Source: Candidatus Methanomethylophilaceae archaeon
GTDB taxonomy: Archaea; Thermoplasmatota; Thermoplasmata; Methanomassiliicoccales; Methanomethylophilaceae
Direction of reading: 5' to 3'
Assembly (NCBI GenBank): GCA_944322255.1
Contig: CALUOK010000008.1
Coordinates: 20,507 to 84,506 of the forward strand
Length of the DNA stretch: 64,000 nucleotides
Position numbers and translations under genes: made by a program. Below are positions 17,204 through 26,093 of the stretch, in pieces. The first letter of the stretch is position 1. Every line of letters begins with the position of its first letter. The notes beneath the pieces were generated by a model that saw only the letters and a list, made by a program, of their open reading frames with translations, was not told the DNA's origin and made no database searches.

Positions 17204-17217
17204 CCTTTATCATTTCC

Positions 17218-18312
17218 ATGACCGAGGAATGCAGAGCTGGTCTGATTGAGGAGGAGCAACGCAAGATCCTGCTCATCAGGTCCCGCCGCGTGATTTATCT
17301 GTCGATTCTGGTCGCGTCCATATTCGCCATAATGGGATACTCGTTCACAGTTGGGTCCTCATCCCTCACAGCCTTGGATGCGTACAAGATTCTTATCGAT
17401 CAGATATTCCCGGGGACGTTCGTTTCAGATTTCCCAGAATCGACATACGCCAACTACGTGTTCATAGTGACAGAGTTAAGGGCACCACGTGTCCTGGTTG
17501 CCGCACTGGTCGGTGCGATTTTCGCCATAGGTGGGTGTATTACTCAATCCATCCTCAAGAATCCCCTAGCTACGCCGTACACGCTCGGTGTGTCATCGGG
17601 TGCATGCGTCGGTGCATCCCTATACTACATCTTCGGGATATCGCTTGTCGGAGGGACAATAGGGCTGATGGGTAACGCGTTCTTATTCGCTCTGCTGCCG
17701 GTGGCTGTCATGATGATCGCCATCACCAGGAGGACGGTCACTCCGATGATCCTTGTACTCAGCGGTGTCGCGTTCTCATACATCTTCAGTTCCATGAACT
17801 CCATCATGCAGTACTTTGGTGACGACAGCGCCATCGCCAACGTTGTATTCTGGACCATAGGAGATCTCACGATGACTGACATGTGGATGGTTCCGATGCT
17901 GGTCGTCGCGTTGGCCCTCTATCTGGTGTATGTGATCTATTTCGGCAAGGATATGGACATAATGCGCATGGGCGATGACACTGCATCGTCACTGGGAGTG
18001 AACGTCACCTTCGTCAGAGCATCGGCGATGGTTGTAGCATGTTTGATGACTGCCGTCTCGGTCTCATGTACCGGTCCCATCGGATTCATATGCCTTCTTG
18101 CACCCCACATCTGCAGGAGATTGGTGGGATCCGACATGCGTTGGCTGGCCCCCACGTCCGCCTGTGTTGGGGCGATACTAATGCTCGTAGCCGATATGAT
18201 TTCCAAGGCTCTGTTCGCTCCGGTGATGCTGCCTGTCGGTGCTGTGACGGCCATACTTGGAGCGCCAGTCATGGTGTATATGCTCTACTCAAAAAGGGGG
18301 CTGAAAGCATGA
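17218..18312 (+). CDS. FecCD-family ABC permease
   Basis: 364 residues with about ten transmembrane helices of the BtuC/FecCD fold. Diagnostic segments are TELRAPRVLVAALVGAIFA, the ILKNPLATPYTLGVSSGA coupling loop and GPIGFICLLAPHICRRLVG near the C-terminus. It transports iron chelates, heme or corrinoids. It sits between the substrate-binding gene and its ATPase, overlapping the latter by 4 bp. There is a single permease gene here, so the channel is presumably a homodimer. Confidence 0.9.
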   Translation: MTEECRAGLIEEEQRKILLIRSRRVIYLSILVASIFAIMGYSFTVGSSSLTALDAYKILIDQIFPGTFVSDFPESTYANYVFIVTELRAPRVLVAALVGAIFAIGGCITQSILKNPLATPYTLGVSSGACVGASLYYIFGISLVGGTIGLMGNAFLFALLPVAVMMIAITRRTVTPMILVLSGVAFSYIFSSMNSIMQYFGDDSAIANVVFWTIGDLTMTDMWMVPMLVVALALYLVYVIYFGKDMDIMRMGDDTASSLGVNVTFVRASAMVVACLMTAVSVSCTGPIGFICLLAPHICRRLVGSDMRWLAPTSACVGAILMLVADMISKALFAPVMLPVGAVTAILGAPVMVYMLYSKRGLKA

Positions 18313-19082
18313 CAGACATGATGGTCTCCGCGGAAGGTGTTGAATTCTCATATGACCGCAAGGAACGGATTCTGAAAGGTGTGGGATTGGAACTTGGTCG
18401 CGGGGAGATCCTGGGCATCCTGGGTCCCAACGGATCTGGGAAGACGACGTTCCTGAAATGCATCAATAGGATTTTGGAGCCCTGTCAGGGAAAGGTATTG
18501 CTGATGGGTGATGACGTTGCAGGGATGAGAAAACGTGACATAGCCCGTAAAGTGGGTCTGGTCCCGCAGTCTTCAACCAATGATACATCATCACCGATGG
18601 TCTATGATGTTGTCATGATGGGTCGTCGTCCTCATATGACATGGCAGTTCACTGATGAGGATGACCGCATCGTATGGGATATCATGAGGAGGCTGGATGT
18701 AGCGCACCTCGCATCCCATCACTTTAACGAACTCAGCAGTGGGCAGAGTCAGAGAGTGCTCATAGCACGTGCCATTGCTCAGAACGCGGAGGTTCTTCTT
18801 CTGGACGAGCCGACTTCGAATCTGGATGTCAGATATCAGATGGATGTGATGGACCTCATCCGTGGTATCGTGAAGGAGAACGATGTGTGTGCGTGTGCGA
18901 TAATCCATGATCTGGATCTAGCGATGAAGTACTGTGACAAAGTGGTTCTAATCAGGGATGGAAGGGTGATGTCCTCGGGATCGGTTGACGAAGTGATGAC
19001 GCCTGAGAACATTCATGATACATACGGAATTGAGGTCATCGTTGAGAAGATATACGGGCGTAACAGGGTGATGGTCGTTTGA
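18309..19082 (+). CDS. FecE/BtuD-type ABC ATPase
   Basis: 257-residue ATPase of the Fe/B12 uptake family. Walker A GPNGSGKTT, Q-loop LVPQSS, signature LSSGQSQR, Walker B VLLLDEPTSNLD and the H-loop HDLD are all present. It drives the adjacent FecCD permease. ATG 18309 overlaps the permease stop; longer in-frame extensions would run inside the permease and are rejected. It ends the three-gene importer operon. Confidence 0.9.
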   Translation: MTDMMVSAEGVEFSYDRKERILKGVGLELGRGEILGILGPNGSGKTTFLKCINRILEPCQGKVLLMGDDVAGMRKRDIARKVGLVPQSSTNDTSSPMVYDVVMMGRRPHMTWQFTDEDDRIVWDIMRRLDVAHLASHHFNELSSGQSQRVLIARAIAQNAEVLLLDEPTSNLDVRYQMDVMDLIRGIVKENDVCACAIIHDLDLAMKYCDKVVLIRDGRVMSSGSVDEVMTPENIHDTYGIEVIVEKIYGRNRVMVV

Positions 19083-19194
19083 TTCCAAAGGAAAACGGAG
19101 AGTCATATGACTCCCAGCTACTGAGATGGATTCAATCTGCAGAGGATTACATTTGTTTGTGAGAAGCTGTCGTCCGGATTTGGTGTTACGGAAG

Positions 19195-19356
19195 TCAGTC
19201 GTAGCGACGGTAGGGGTTCATGGTGATCCAGTTCCAGAATCTCTGCAACCTGGTCCTCTTCACGCCCTCCCTTCTTTCTCTCTGTTTCCTGGCCTCTCTG
19301 GCCTGTTTTGCCAGTTCCTTCTTGGTATACAGACGTACTCCATTGATCTCAATCAT
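19195..19356 (-). CDS. 53-aa basic small protein, copy 2
   Basis: Identical to copy 1 (14873-15034) in length and in most of its residues: MIEINGVRLYTKKELAKQAR at the start and QRFWNWITMNPYRRYD at the end. Differences cluster in the central helix (ARKQRERREG). DNA similarity continues past both gene ends, so this is a duplicated segment. The partner membrane gene upstream is reduced to a remnant that still overlaps by ATGA. Whether this copy is expressed is unclear. Confidence 0.65.
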   Translation of the reverse strand: MIEINGVRLYTKKELAKQAREARKQRERREGVKRTRLQRFWNWITMNPYRRYD

Positions 19357-19420
19357 CGAACCATCCCCAATGTGAACAGGACATGTCTGAGCCGAACCGA
19401 ATCATCCGAATGCAACGGTG
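19353..19420 (-). pseudogene. Remnant of a 3-TM membrane protein gene (C-terminal end only)
   Basis: The DNA immediately upstream of copy 2 aligns with the last ~50 bp of the gene at 15031-15516. It keeps the terminal codons (LFTLGMVR stop, against SLFTLGVIQ stop) and the ATGA overlap, but a 1-base deletion shifts the frame before that and similarity fades beyond ~19410. This looks like a decayed partner gene. Confidence 0.55.
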
Positions 19421-19428
19421 AGGCGGTT

Positions 19429-19590
19429 TCAGTCGAACCGACGGTATGGCGTCCCGTCGATCCAGTTCCTGAACCTCTGCCATCTGGTCCTTTTCTCGCC
19501 ATCCCTGGCATCCCTCGCATCCATGGACTCTTTCACTTTGCGCACCATCTCGCGTCTGGTCAGTATCTCGACTCTGCCTCCGCAGTTCAT
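19429..19590 (-). CDS. 53-aa basic small protein, diverged copy 3
   Basis: Gapless 53-residue homologue of copies 1 and 2, starting MNCGGRVEILTRREMVRKVK and ending KRTRWQRFRNWIDGTPYRRFD over its last 21 positions (read as KRTR, WQRFRNWID, GTPYRRFD). An upstream in-frame ATG at 19620 exists, but alignment with the other copies fixes the start at 19590. It lies 70 bp upstream of copy 2 on the same strand. An AT-rich stretch at 19625-19660 (TTTACTATATG on the minus strand) may be its promoter. Confidence 0.55.
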   Translation of the reverse strand: MNCGGRVEILTRREMVRKVKESMDARDARDGEKRTRWQRFRNWIDGTPYRRFD

Positions 19591-19730
19591 GTCATTGCCC
19601 CTGTCACGAACGAATCGCATCCGCTTTCGATAACATATAGTAAATTAATAAACTTAATTCCTGACCAGACGGACGATAACGAACAATTCCGAACCGGCAC
19701 TTCCAGTTCAGGAGGTCGAGCCGGTGCACC

Positions 19731-21080
19731 TCACTCGTTCCTGTACTCCAGGCACCTCTCCAGGAACCTGGTGGCGAACTCCGGGTTGGAGTAGTAGTAC
19801 AGATGGGGGTATCCGGCGAGCATCCTGCCGGTGTCGTGCATGCAGTCGTACTCCCTGCCGTTGGCCTTCACCGCCCTCCAGTCGGAGCCGCAGTTGTCGC
19901 TGTCCCAGTAGTGGAACTCGTGGCCCTTGACGGAGATCTCCCCGCGGGTAACGCCGTTCTCCTTCAGGGGCGAGAACTCTGCGTAACCGAACCTGGTCAG
20001 CTTCCCGGTGTTCCTGACCTCTCCGGGTATCACGCCGCACATGGCGTGCATCTCCCCGTCGGAACCCTCCATCCTGTCGTGGAGGTACATGAACCCGCCG
20101 CACTCGGCGATGCAGGGCATGCCGTCGGCGATCTTCTCCCTGATGTCCCTGAGCATGGAGGTGTTGGACTCCAGTTCGGCGGAGTGCAGCTCCGGGTAAC
20201 CGCCGGACAGCACGATGCCGTCCACGTCCGGGAGCTCTGGGTCGGCCATGGGCGAGAACCTGACGATCTCCGCCCCGCACCTCTCCAGCAGCTCCACGTT
20301 GTCCTCGTATGTGAAGCAGAACGTCTCGTCCGCCGCAAGGCCTATCCTGACCCTGCCGTCGATGTGTCTGACCTCAGGCGCGGAGTACTCCAGGTCGGGG
20401 GCGGAGCCCGCCATCTTTATAAGAAGGTCTATGTCCAGGGTGCCCTCCAGCACCTCGGCCAGCCTGTTGAGCTTGTCCTTCAGCTCGTCGATCTCCGACG
20501 GGAGCACCAGACCCAGGTGCCTGCTCTCCAGGACCAGGTCGCTGACCTTGGGGACGTAGCCGATGGGCTCCACGCCCATCTCCCTGGCCGCGGGGGCGAT
20601 GGTCTCGTAGACCCTCTGGGACATGTTGTTGAATATCACGCCCCTGATGTTGTTCTCCCTGAACTCCAGGAAGCCCTTCAGCATCGGCAGCACCGACATG
20701 CTGGCGCCGCGGCAGTTCAGCAGAAGGATGACGGGGATGTCCAGCCTCTGGGACACGTCGTAGGAGCTTGCCTCCGAGCTCAGGATGCCGATTCCGTCGT
20801 AGAATCCCATGACACCCTCCACCACGGAGATGTCGCAGGTCTCGGCAGTCCTTCCGAAGAGGTACCTCAGGGTGTCGTCGCCCACGAAGTAGGCGTCCAG
20901 GTTCTTCGACCTGGCGCCGATCACCCTGGAGTGGAACATTGGGTCGATGTAGTCAGGGCCGCACTTGAACGAGGCCACCTTCAGCCCCCTGTTCACCAGC
21001 GCCTGCAGTATCCCGCAGGTGACCAGCGTCTTCCCGGACCCGCTGGCGGGCGCGGCTATCATGAACCTGGGCAGGCTCAT
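19731..21080 (-). CDS. cbiA: Cobyrinic acid a,c-diamide synthase (CbiA; CfbB-like possible)
   Basis: Glutamine-dependent amidation of side chains a and c of cobyrinate. The N-terminal P-loop APASGSGKTLVT (10-21) belongs to the dethiobiotin-synthetase-like ATPase domain. The C-terminal class I glutaminase shows the nucleophile-elbow region MPCIAECGGFMYLHD (catalytic Cys in AECGGF) and the late HEFHYWD. Its 449 residues are normal. Methanogens carry a paralogue, CfbB, acting on Ni-sirohydrochlorin for F430. Linkage to cbiJET, cbiG and cbiD favours CbiA but does not exclude CfbB. It overlaps cbiJET by 4 bp and is last in its operon. Confidence 0.85.
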   Translation of the reverse strand: MSLPRFMIAAPASGSGKTLVTCGILQALVNRGLKVASFKCGPDYIDPMFHSRVIGARSKNLDAYFVGDDTLRYLFGRTAETCDISVVEGVMGFYDGIGILSSEASSYDVSQRLDIPVILLLNCRGASMSVLPMLKGFLEFRENNIRGVIFNNMSQRVYETIAPAAREMGVEPIGYVPKVSDLVLESRHLGLVLPSEIDELKDKLNRLAEVLEGTLDIDLLIKMAGSAPDLEYSAPEVRHIDGRVRIGLAADETFCFTYEDNVELLERCGAEIVRFSPMADPELPDVDGIVLSGGYPELHSAELESNTSMLRDIREKIADGMPCIAECGGFMYLHDRMEGSDGEMHAMCGVIPGEVRNTGKLTRFGYAEFSPLKENGVTRGEISVKGHEFHYWDSDNCGSDWRAVKANGREYDCMHDTGRMLAGYPHLYYYSNPEFATRFLERCLEYRNE

Positions 21081-23077
21081 CTGCCCCTCACCACCGCGAT
21101 GTACACGGGGTTCTGGCCGGTCATCAGGTGGTACCTCCCCAGGCGCCTGGACTTGGCGATGGTGACGTTCACGAACTCCTCCTCAACCAGGTTCAGCTCC
21201 TTGACGACCTGCATGGTCTCGGCCATGGTCTCCATGGTCACGGAGTTGATGACGATCCTCACGTCGGGGTTCTTGTCCAGCAGGCACTGGACGATGGACT
21301 TCAGGTTGCCGGCCGAGCCGCCGATGAAGGCGTGGGTCGGGGCCGGCAGGTCCCTCATGGCCTCCGGCGCCAGACCCCTCACGACCTCCAGGTTCGCCGC
21401 CTGGAACTTGCGCTTGTTGATCTCGATCAGGTCGGCGGCGATGTCCTCCCTCTCGATGGCGTACACCTTCCCCAGGTAGGCGGTGAGGGCCATCTCTATG
21501 GACACCGAACCGGTGCCGGCGCCGATGTCGTACACGACGGAGTCCCTGCACAGCTTCAGCTTGGCAACGGACAGGGTCCTGACCTCGCTCTTGGTCATGG
21601 GTGCGTCCCCGCGGGTGAAGACCTCGTCGGGGATGGATATGGAGTTCCTGGTGTCCGGGGTGGGGTTCTCGATGAGCGCCACGCACAGGTCCCCGAAGCT
21701 CTCGTCCAGGCACTGGGACGGCGTCCCTGTGAAGATCCTCTCAGTCGGATAGCCGAAGTCCTGCCCCACAGTGACGGACACGCTGTTCAGGTTGTACTCG
21801 AACAGCTGCCTGCACATCTCGTGGACGGTGTCCTGGCCGGACAGCAGGGTGAATACCTTGGCGCGGGTGCCCACAAGGTTGACTATGTTGGACTCGCGGC
21901 CGTGGCAGCTGGTGAGGTAGGCGTCCTGCCAGGTGGTGCCCAGCTTGGCGCACAGGTACACTAAGGACGAGATCCCGGGCTCCACGTTCACGTCGTACAC
22001 GTTGCGGTCCAGCTTCCCCAGCAGACCGGTGGCCCCGCTGTAGAACCCAACGTCCCCGGAGAGGAGGACGGCCACGTTCCTGTAGCGGGGGTTCTCGTCG
22101 AGGTACCTGGCGATGACGTCGGATCTGTACTCTGTCAGGACGTCCTTGCCGGTGGAATCGACAGCTTCGAGCATCCTCTTCGCGCCCACTAGCAGGTCGG
22201 CGCCTATGACGATGGAGGCGGACCTCTCTGTGAGGTCTCCGGGACCCATGCCGATGCCAATCAGCGACACCCTCCTCCTCCCGAGCTTAGGCGCCTGAGG
22301 TTCAATGCCCGAAAACGGGAACTCCAGCTCCTCGGCCAGGCGCACCTGCACCTGGCGGAAGTCCAGTCCGGCGTCCTCCGGCCTGTTGATGACGACCAGC
22401 GTCGCCCCGGCCTTCCTGGCCGCGCGGACCTTCTCGCTGAACCCCCCGGCGTCGCCGGAGTCCTTGGTGACCATGAACGAGGCGCCGACCTGCCTGAGCA
22501 TGGCGGTGTTCATCTCCTCGGAGAACGGCCCCTGGGCGCAGATCAGGTTCCTGCCCTCGAACCCCAGGGCGGCGCACTTCTGCACCGATTCCGCGGTGGA
22601 CAGCACCCTGGCGACCACCCTCTCGGTGTAGTCCGGTATCCTGGTGTACAGGGCGAGCTCGTTGGAGCCGGTGGAGGCGAGGATCCTACCCTCGGTGCCC
22701 TTCAGGTACTCCACGGCCTCCTCCAGGCTGTCGAAGCGGACCACACCCTCGGTGTCCTCCTCGGAGTCCGGCCTCTTGAGTCTGATGTACTCCGCGCCGG
22801 TCCTCCCGCAGGCCTCCACTATGTGCTTCGTGATGTTCAGGGCGTAGGGGTGGGTGGCGTCCACCACGATGGAGATGTCCAGGTCGCGGATGACGTCGGC
22901 GATGCCGTCGGCCCCGCCGCAGCTGCCGACGCGGACGTCGATGTTGGCGCTGGGCTCCATAACCACCGCGCCGTACTCCGTGGCCACCCTGACGTGCACC
23001 ATGATCCCCTCGGAGCCCAGCCACTCGGCCAGCTCCCTTCCCTCTGTGGTCCCTGAGAAAATAAGAATGCGCTTCAT
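21077..23077 (-). CDS. cbiJET: Triple fusion: precorrin-6A reductase CbiJ, C5-methyltransferase CbiE, C15-methyltransferase/decarboxylase CbiT
   Basis: A 666-residue three-domain protein. Residues 1-252 are CbiJ/CobK (ILIFSGTTEGRELAEWL, later VVDATHPYALNITKHI). Residues ~270-475 are CbiE (SLIGIGMGPGDLTERS, AVLLSGDVGFYSG, VEPGISSLVYLCAKLG). Residues ~483-666 are CbiT (MTKSEVRTLSVAKLKL then the SAM motif VVYDIGAGTGSVSIE at 514-528). CbiE-CbiT fusions (CobL-like) are common; an added CbiJ on one chain is less so. The chain would carry reduction of the ring and methylation at C5 and C15 with loss of the C12 acetate carboxyl. It lies between cbiG and cbiA, 1 bp from cbiG. Confidence 0.9.
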   Translation of the reverse strand: MKRILIFSGTTEGRELAEWLGSEGIMVHVRVATEYGAVVMEPSANIDVRVGSCGGADGIADVIRDLDISIVVDATHPYALNITKHIVEACGRTGAEYIRLKRPDSEEDTEGVVRFDSLEEAVEYLKGTEGRILASTGSNELALYTRIPDYTERVVARVLSTAESVQKCAALGFEGRNLICAQGPFSEEMNTAMLRQVGASFMVTKDSGDAGGFSEKVRAARKAGATLVVINRPEDAGLDFRQVQVRLAEELEFPFSGIEPQAPKLGRRRVSLIGIGMGPGDLTERSASIVIGADLLVGAKRMLEAVDSTGKDVLTEYRSDVIARYLDENPRYRNVAVLLSGDVGFYSGATGLLGKLDRNVYDVNVEPGISSLVYLCAKLGTTWQDAYLTSCHGRESNIVNLVGTRAKVFTLLSGQDTVHEMCRQLFEYNLNSVSVTVGQDFGYPTERIFTGTPSQCLDESFGDLCVALIENPTPDTRNSISIPDEVFTRGDAPMTKSEVRTLSVAKLKLCRDSVVYDIGAGTGSVSIEMALTAYLGKVYAIEREDIAADLIEINKRKFQAANLEVVRGLAPEAMRDLPAPTHAFIGGSAGNLKSIVQCLLDKNPDVRIVINSVTMETMAETMQVVKELNLVEEEFVNVTIAKSRRLGRYHLMTGQNPVYIAVVRGR

Positions 23078-23078
23078 G

Positions 23079-24110
23079 TCAAACGAACCTCGGTTCTATC
23101 CTGCGGCGGCAGACCGCGACGGTCATCCCGTCCCTCGCCGTCTTCCTCAATATGAAATCGTTTCCGCCCGACGCCATGGCGGCCGAGCGCTCGCAGACGC
23201 AGTCCACCTCTGTGACGCTCTGCACGAACTGTGACCTGGAGTAATCGCCTTCCAGGGAGTTCAGCTCCCCGGAGGTGTAGAACCTCGCCGGAGCCTTCAG
23301 GTTCCTGGCAAGTTCGAGGATGGCCTCCTCGTCCCTCTTGATGTCTATGCTGGCCACGGCCGCGACCCTCTCGGGTGCGATGCCCAGGGACTCCAGCGTC
23401 TCGGACACGAAACCATGCAGTTTCGATGGGTCCGTGCCCCTCTTGCAGCCCACACCCAGGACGACGTCCATGGGGACAAGGTTCAGTGTGACCCCGAACG
23501 GTGCCTTCTCGGGATCGGCGGAGACGCAGACCCCAAACTCGCCGGAGTCGGCGACGGTGATCCCGTCGGGGAGGTCCCCTGTTATTTCTATATCGGAGCA
23601 GAATCCGACGAACCTGCCGTCTAGGACCCTCGCGGAGACGTCCTTGGCGATCTTGAGCGAGGAGATCCTCATGCCGTTCCTGGTGGCGAATGTGTCCACC
23701 GAGAACTTCCCGTTGAGGTCGGTGGCCGTTGTGATGATCGCCTCGGCGCCTATGCCGTCGGCGATCCTCTCGGTGAGTTGGTTGCAACCGCCTATGTGTC
23801 CGGACAGCAGGGCTATGGCCCATCTGCCGTGCTCGTCGATGCATACGACCGCGGGATCGGTGTCCTTGCTCCTCACGTACGGTGTGATGTACCTCACGGC
23901 TATTCCCGTGGCCCCGACGAAGACGATGGCGTCGCATTCGGAGAACGATGTCCCGACCCACTCGCGGACCGGGCCCTGTACCGGTTCGAGACCGAGGCTG
24001 TCAGATGACGTCTTGGAGAAGAGGCGGACGTCCTCGTCCGCCAGCGCCTCCCCGACCCTCTTGGCGGTGGCGCATCCGTTGGTGGAGAACGCCACGACGT
24101 CGATTCTCAT
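23079..24110 (-). CDS. cbiG: Cobalt-precorrin-5A hydrolase CbiG
   Basis: Opens the delta-lactone of cobalt-precorrin-5A, releasing acetaldehyde. A 343-residue product with the CbiG N- and central-domain signatures IVFVGATGIAVRYITPYVRSK-like (residues ~63-83) and LLSGHIGGCNQLTERIA, and the C-terminal domain VLGVGCKRGTD...L, which includes ASIDIKRDE. The start ATG at 24110 overlaps the cbiD stop; a longer in-frame extension lies inside cbiD and is rejected. Confidence 0.92.
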   Translation of the reverse strand: MRIDVVAFSTNGCATAKRVGEALADEDVRLFSKTSSDSLGLEPVQGPVREWVGTSFSECDAIVFVGATGIAVRYITPYVRSKDTDPAVVCIDEHGRWAIALLSGHIGGCNQLTERIADGIGAEAIITTATDLNGKFSVDTFATRNGMRISSLKIAKDVSARVLDGRFVGFCSDIEITGDLPDGITVADSGEFGVCVSADPEKAPFGVTLNLVPMDVVLGVGCKRGTDPSKLHGFVSETLESLGIAPERVAAVASIDIKRDEEAILELARNLKAPARFYTSGELNSLEGDYSRSQFVQSVTEVDCVCERSAAMASGGNDFILRKTARDGMTVAVCRRRIEPRFV

Positions 24111-25261
24111 ATCCCGTTCCTCCGGATCTCCTCGCGGACCTCGTCCAGCATACCGTCCGCCAGGGACGTCTTGCCGAGGAGGCCGTACACGGAGGAGAAC
24201 ATGACCGCGGACGTCCTGATCGCTCCGCCGGTGCGGTGGTTCATGTGGTACTCTATCTTGGGCATCATGACCTCGCAGACCTTGGGGATCAGCCCTTCGG
24301 CGTCTAGGACCTCCAGCGCGTCGTCGGTGGAGATGCACTCCATTATCCTCAGCACGGTCTCCATGGAGGCGCCGGCAACCGCCGCGTTGGCCGCCAGGAC
24401 CTCCATCCTGGCGTCGGCGTTGCGGGAGTGGGTGTTCATGATCCCTGCGGCAAGCTTGACCATCTTGCCCAGGTTGGACACCAGGACGACGTCCACGCCC
24501 AGCTCGCAGGCGTGGTCCAGCATCTCCCCCACGAAGTTGCTGCACTTGACCGCGAAGTCCGCGTCGATCCCGGGGATGTTGTCGCTGAAGTCCTTCCCGT
24601 AGTTGCCGGGGACCACCAGCAGCACCCTGTTCCCCTCGGCGGCGCGGAGGTTCATCTCGGTCTTCACGGTGTCGATGAGGGCGGTCTCGCTCATGGGCTC
24701 CACTATGCCGCTGGTGCCCAGGATGGAGATCCCGCCCACGATGCCAAGGCGGGGGTTGAACGTCTTCCCGGCGATCTCCTCCCCCTCGGGGACGGATATT
24801 ATAGCGGAGAACCCCCCACCGTACGAGAACGACGAGGCCACGTCCTCCAGCGCCTCCCTTATCATGGCTCTGGGGACCCTGTTGATCGCCGCGTTGCCGG
24901 GCGGCTGGTCCAGGCCCCTACGGGTGACCCTGCCCACACCCTTTCCGCCGTCGATGTCGATCCCCGACTCGGTTAGGGTGACGTCGGAGTAGACCAGGGT
25001 TCCGTGGGTGGCGTCGATGTCGTCGCCCCCGTCCTTCCTGACCGCGCACCTGGCGTGGTTCGAGTCGAAGGAGAGGTCCTCCACGGGCAGCTCCAGGGTT
25101 ATCCCCTTGGGGGTGGCTATGGTGACCCTGTCCACAGGCCTGCCGGAGAGCACGGCCTCAGCCGCAGCCTTGGATGCCGCGGCGGCGCACGTCCCGGTGG
25201 TGTGGCCCCGTCTCAGTCTCTTGTTGTTGACATAGGTGTAGAGCTCGGGATTACCTGTCAT
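24107..25261 (-). CDS. cbiD: Cobalt-precorrin-5B C1-methyltransferase CbiD
   Basis: SAM-dependent methylation at C1 of the corrin ring. The N-terminal RRGHTTGTCAAAASKAAAE motif is diagnostic, followed by VTRRGLDQPPGNAAINRVPR and later GTSGIVEPMSE. I start at ATG 25261 (MTGNPELYTYVNNKRL), 384 residues; an upstream in-frame Met-like start at 25330 would run through the operator region. It is the first gene of the minus-strand cobalamin operon and is divergent from cbiL, with which it shares a ~125-bp promoter region containing an operator. Confidence 0.92.
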   Translation of the reverse strand: MTGNPELYTYVNNKRLRRGHTTGTCAAAASKAAAEAVLSGRPVDRVTIATPKGITLELPVEDLSFDSNHARCAVRKDGGDDIDATHGTLVYSDVTLTESGIDIDGGKGVGRVTRRGLDQPPGNAAINRVPRAMIREALEDVASSFSYGGGFSAIISVPEGEEIAGKTFNPRLGIVGGISILGTSGIVEPMSETALIDTVKTEMNLRAAEGNRVLLVVPGNYGKDFSDNIPGIDADFAVKCSNFVGEMLDHACELGVDVVLVSNLGKMVKLAAGIMNTHSRNADARMEVLAANAAVAGASMETVLRIMECISTDDALEVLDAEGLIPKVCEVMMPKIEYHMNHRTGGAIRTSAVMFSSVYGLLGKTSLADGMLDEVREEIRRNGI

Positions 25262-25313
25262 TTTTGTCCACCAGTCCGTACCAGCGTGCCATACTGTATA
25301 CTGATAATGCGAA

Positions 25314-25330
25314 TTGGATACATCCGCCAA
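25314..25330. promoter_or_regulatory. Operator-like palindrome TTGGAT-ACATC-CGCCAA in the cbiD/cbiL divergent promoter
   Basis: 10 of 12 consensus positions. It abuts the TATA-like CTTATAATAC (25331-25340) that would serve cbiL, whose ATG is 46 bp further on after an AAGGAGTGA ribosome site. Because the region is divergent it could regulate both cbi operons. Confidence 0.5.
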
Positions 25331-25385
25331 CTTATAATACTTGGGTCACGATGAGACCTCCGACCCAAAAAGGAGTGAAACAACG

Positions 25386-26087
25386 ATGGCAGGCAAGCTG
25401 TACGGCATCGGCGTCGGCCCCGGTGACACCGGGCTCATGACGCTCAGGGCCAAGGAGGTCCTGGAGGGCTGCGGCGTCATCGCCTATCCCGTGAAGAGGA
25501 TCGGCGAGGGCAGCGTCGCGCTCGAGATCATAAAACCCGTGGTCGACATCTCCGAGAAGAGCATCGAGGAGTTCCTCTTCAGCATGGACCCCGACGACAG
25601 CGTCAGGGAGAAGTGCCGCGAGGACAACCTGAACAAGATGTGCAGGCTCCTCGACAACGGAGAGGACATCGCCATGGTGACCCTCGGCGACGTGGGTGTG
25701 TACAGCACCTACATGTACATCGACGCGGAGATCAAGGCCAGGGGGTACGAGACCGAGGTGGTCCCGGGCATCCCCAGCTTCTGCCACGGCGCGGCCGTGG
25801 CCGGCATCCCGCTGATGATCGGCAACGAGGGCCTGGCCGTCGTGCCGGTCGCCAAGGAGAACTCCAGGCTCCTCGAGAACGCCATGGACAATTTCGACAA
25901 CATCGTGGTCATGAAGGCGTTCAAGGCCATCGGCATGATCTGCGACATGATGAGGGAGAGGGACATACCCCTGGACAGGGCCACCGTCGTCTGCAACGTG
26001 GGCCTGGAGGACGAGTACGTCGGACCCATCGTGCGCGACAGGGAATACGGGTACTTCACCACGGTGATTATCAAGAAGAAGGGGTGA
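25386..26087 (+). CDS. cbiL: Cobalt-precorrin-2 C20-methyltransferase CbiL
   Basis: 233-residue tetrapyrrole methyltransferase. MAGKLYGIGVGPGDTGLMTL opens the domain, VTLGDVGVYSTYMYI and VVPGIPSFCHGAAVAGIPL follow, typical of CbiL/CobI. It methylates C20 of Co-precorrin-2. Start chosen at ATG 25386, which has GGAGTGA 8 bp upstream; an in-frame ATG at 25341 lies near the TATA box. First gene of cbiL-F-H-C. Confidence 0.92.
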   Translation: MAGKLYGIGVGPGDTGLMTLRAKEVLEGCGVIAYPVKRIGEGSVALEIIKPVVDISEKSIEEFLFSMDPDDSVREKCREDNLNKMCRLLDNGEDIAMVTLGDVGVYSTYMYIDAEIKARGYETEVVPGIPSFCHGAAVAGIPLMIGNEGLAVVPVAKENSRLLENAMDNFDNIVVMKAFKAIGMICDMMRERDIPLDRATVVCNVGLEDEYVGPIVRDREYGYFTTVIIKKKG

Positions 26088-26093
26088 CCAAGG

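Noticed and set aside
19126..19794. 222-codon plus-strand frame across the small-protein copies
   Set aside because: The minus strand explains the region better: two gapless 53-residue homologues and a remnant are read there.
19803..21479. 558-codon plus-strand frame opposite cbiA/cbiJET
   Set aside because: Antisense shadow of well-supported cobalamin genes.
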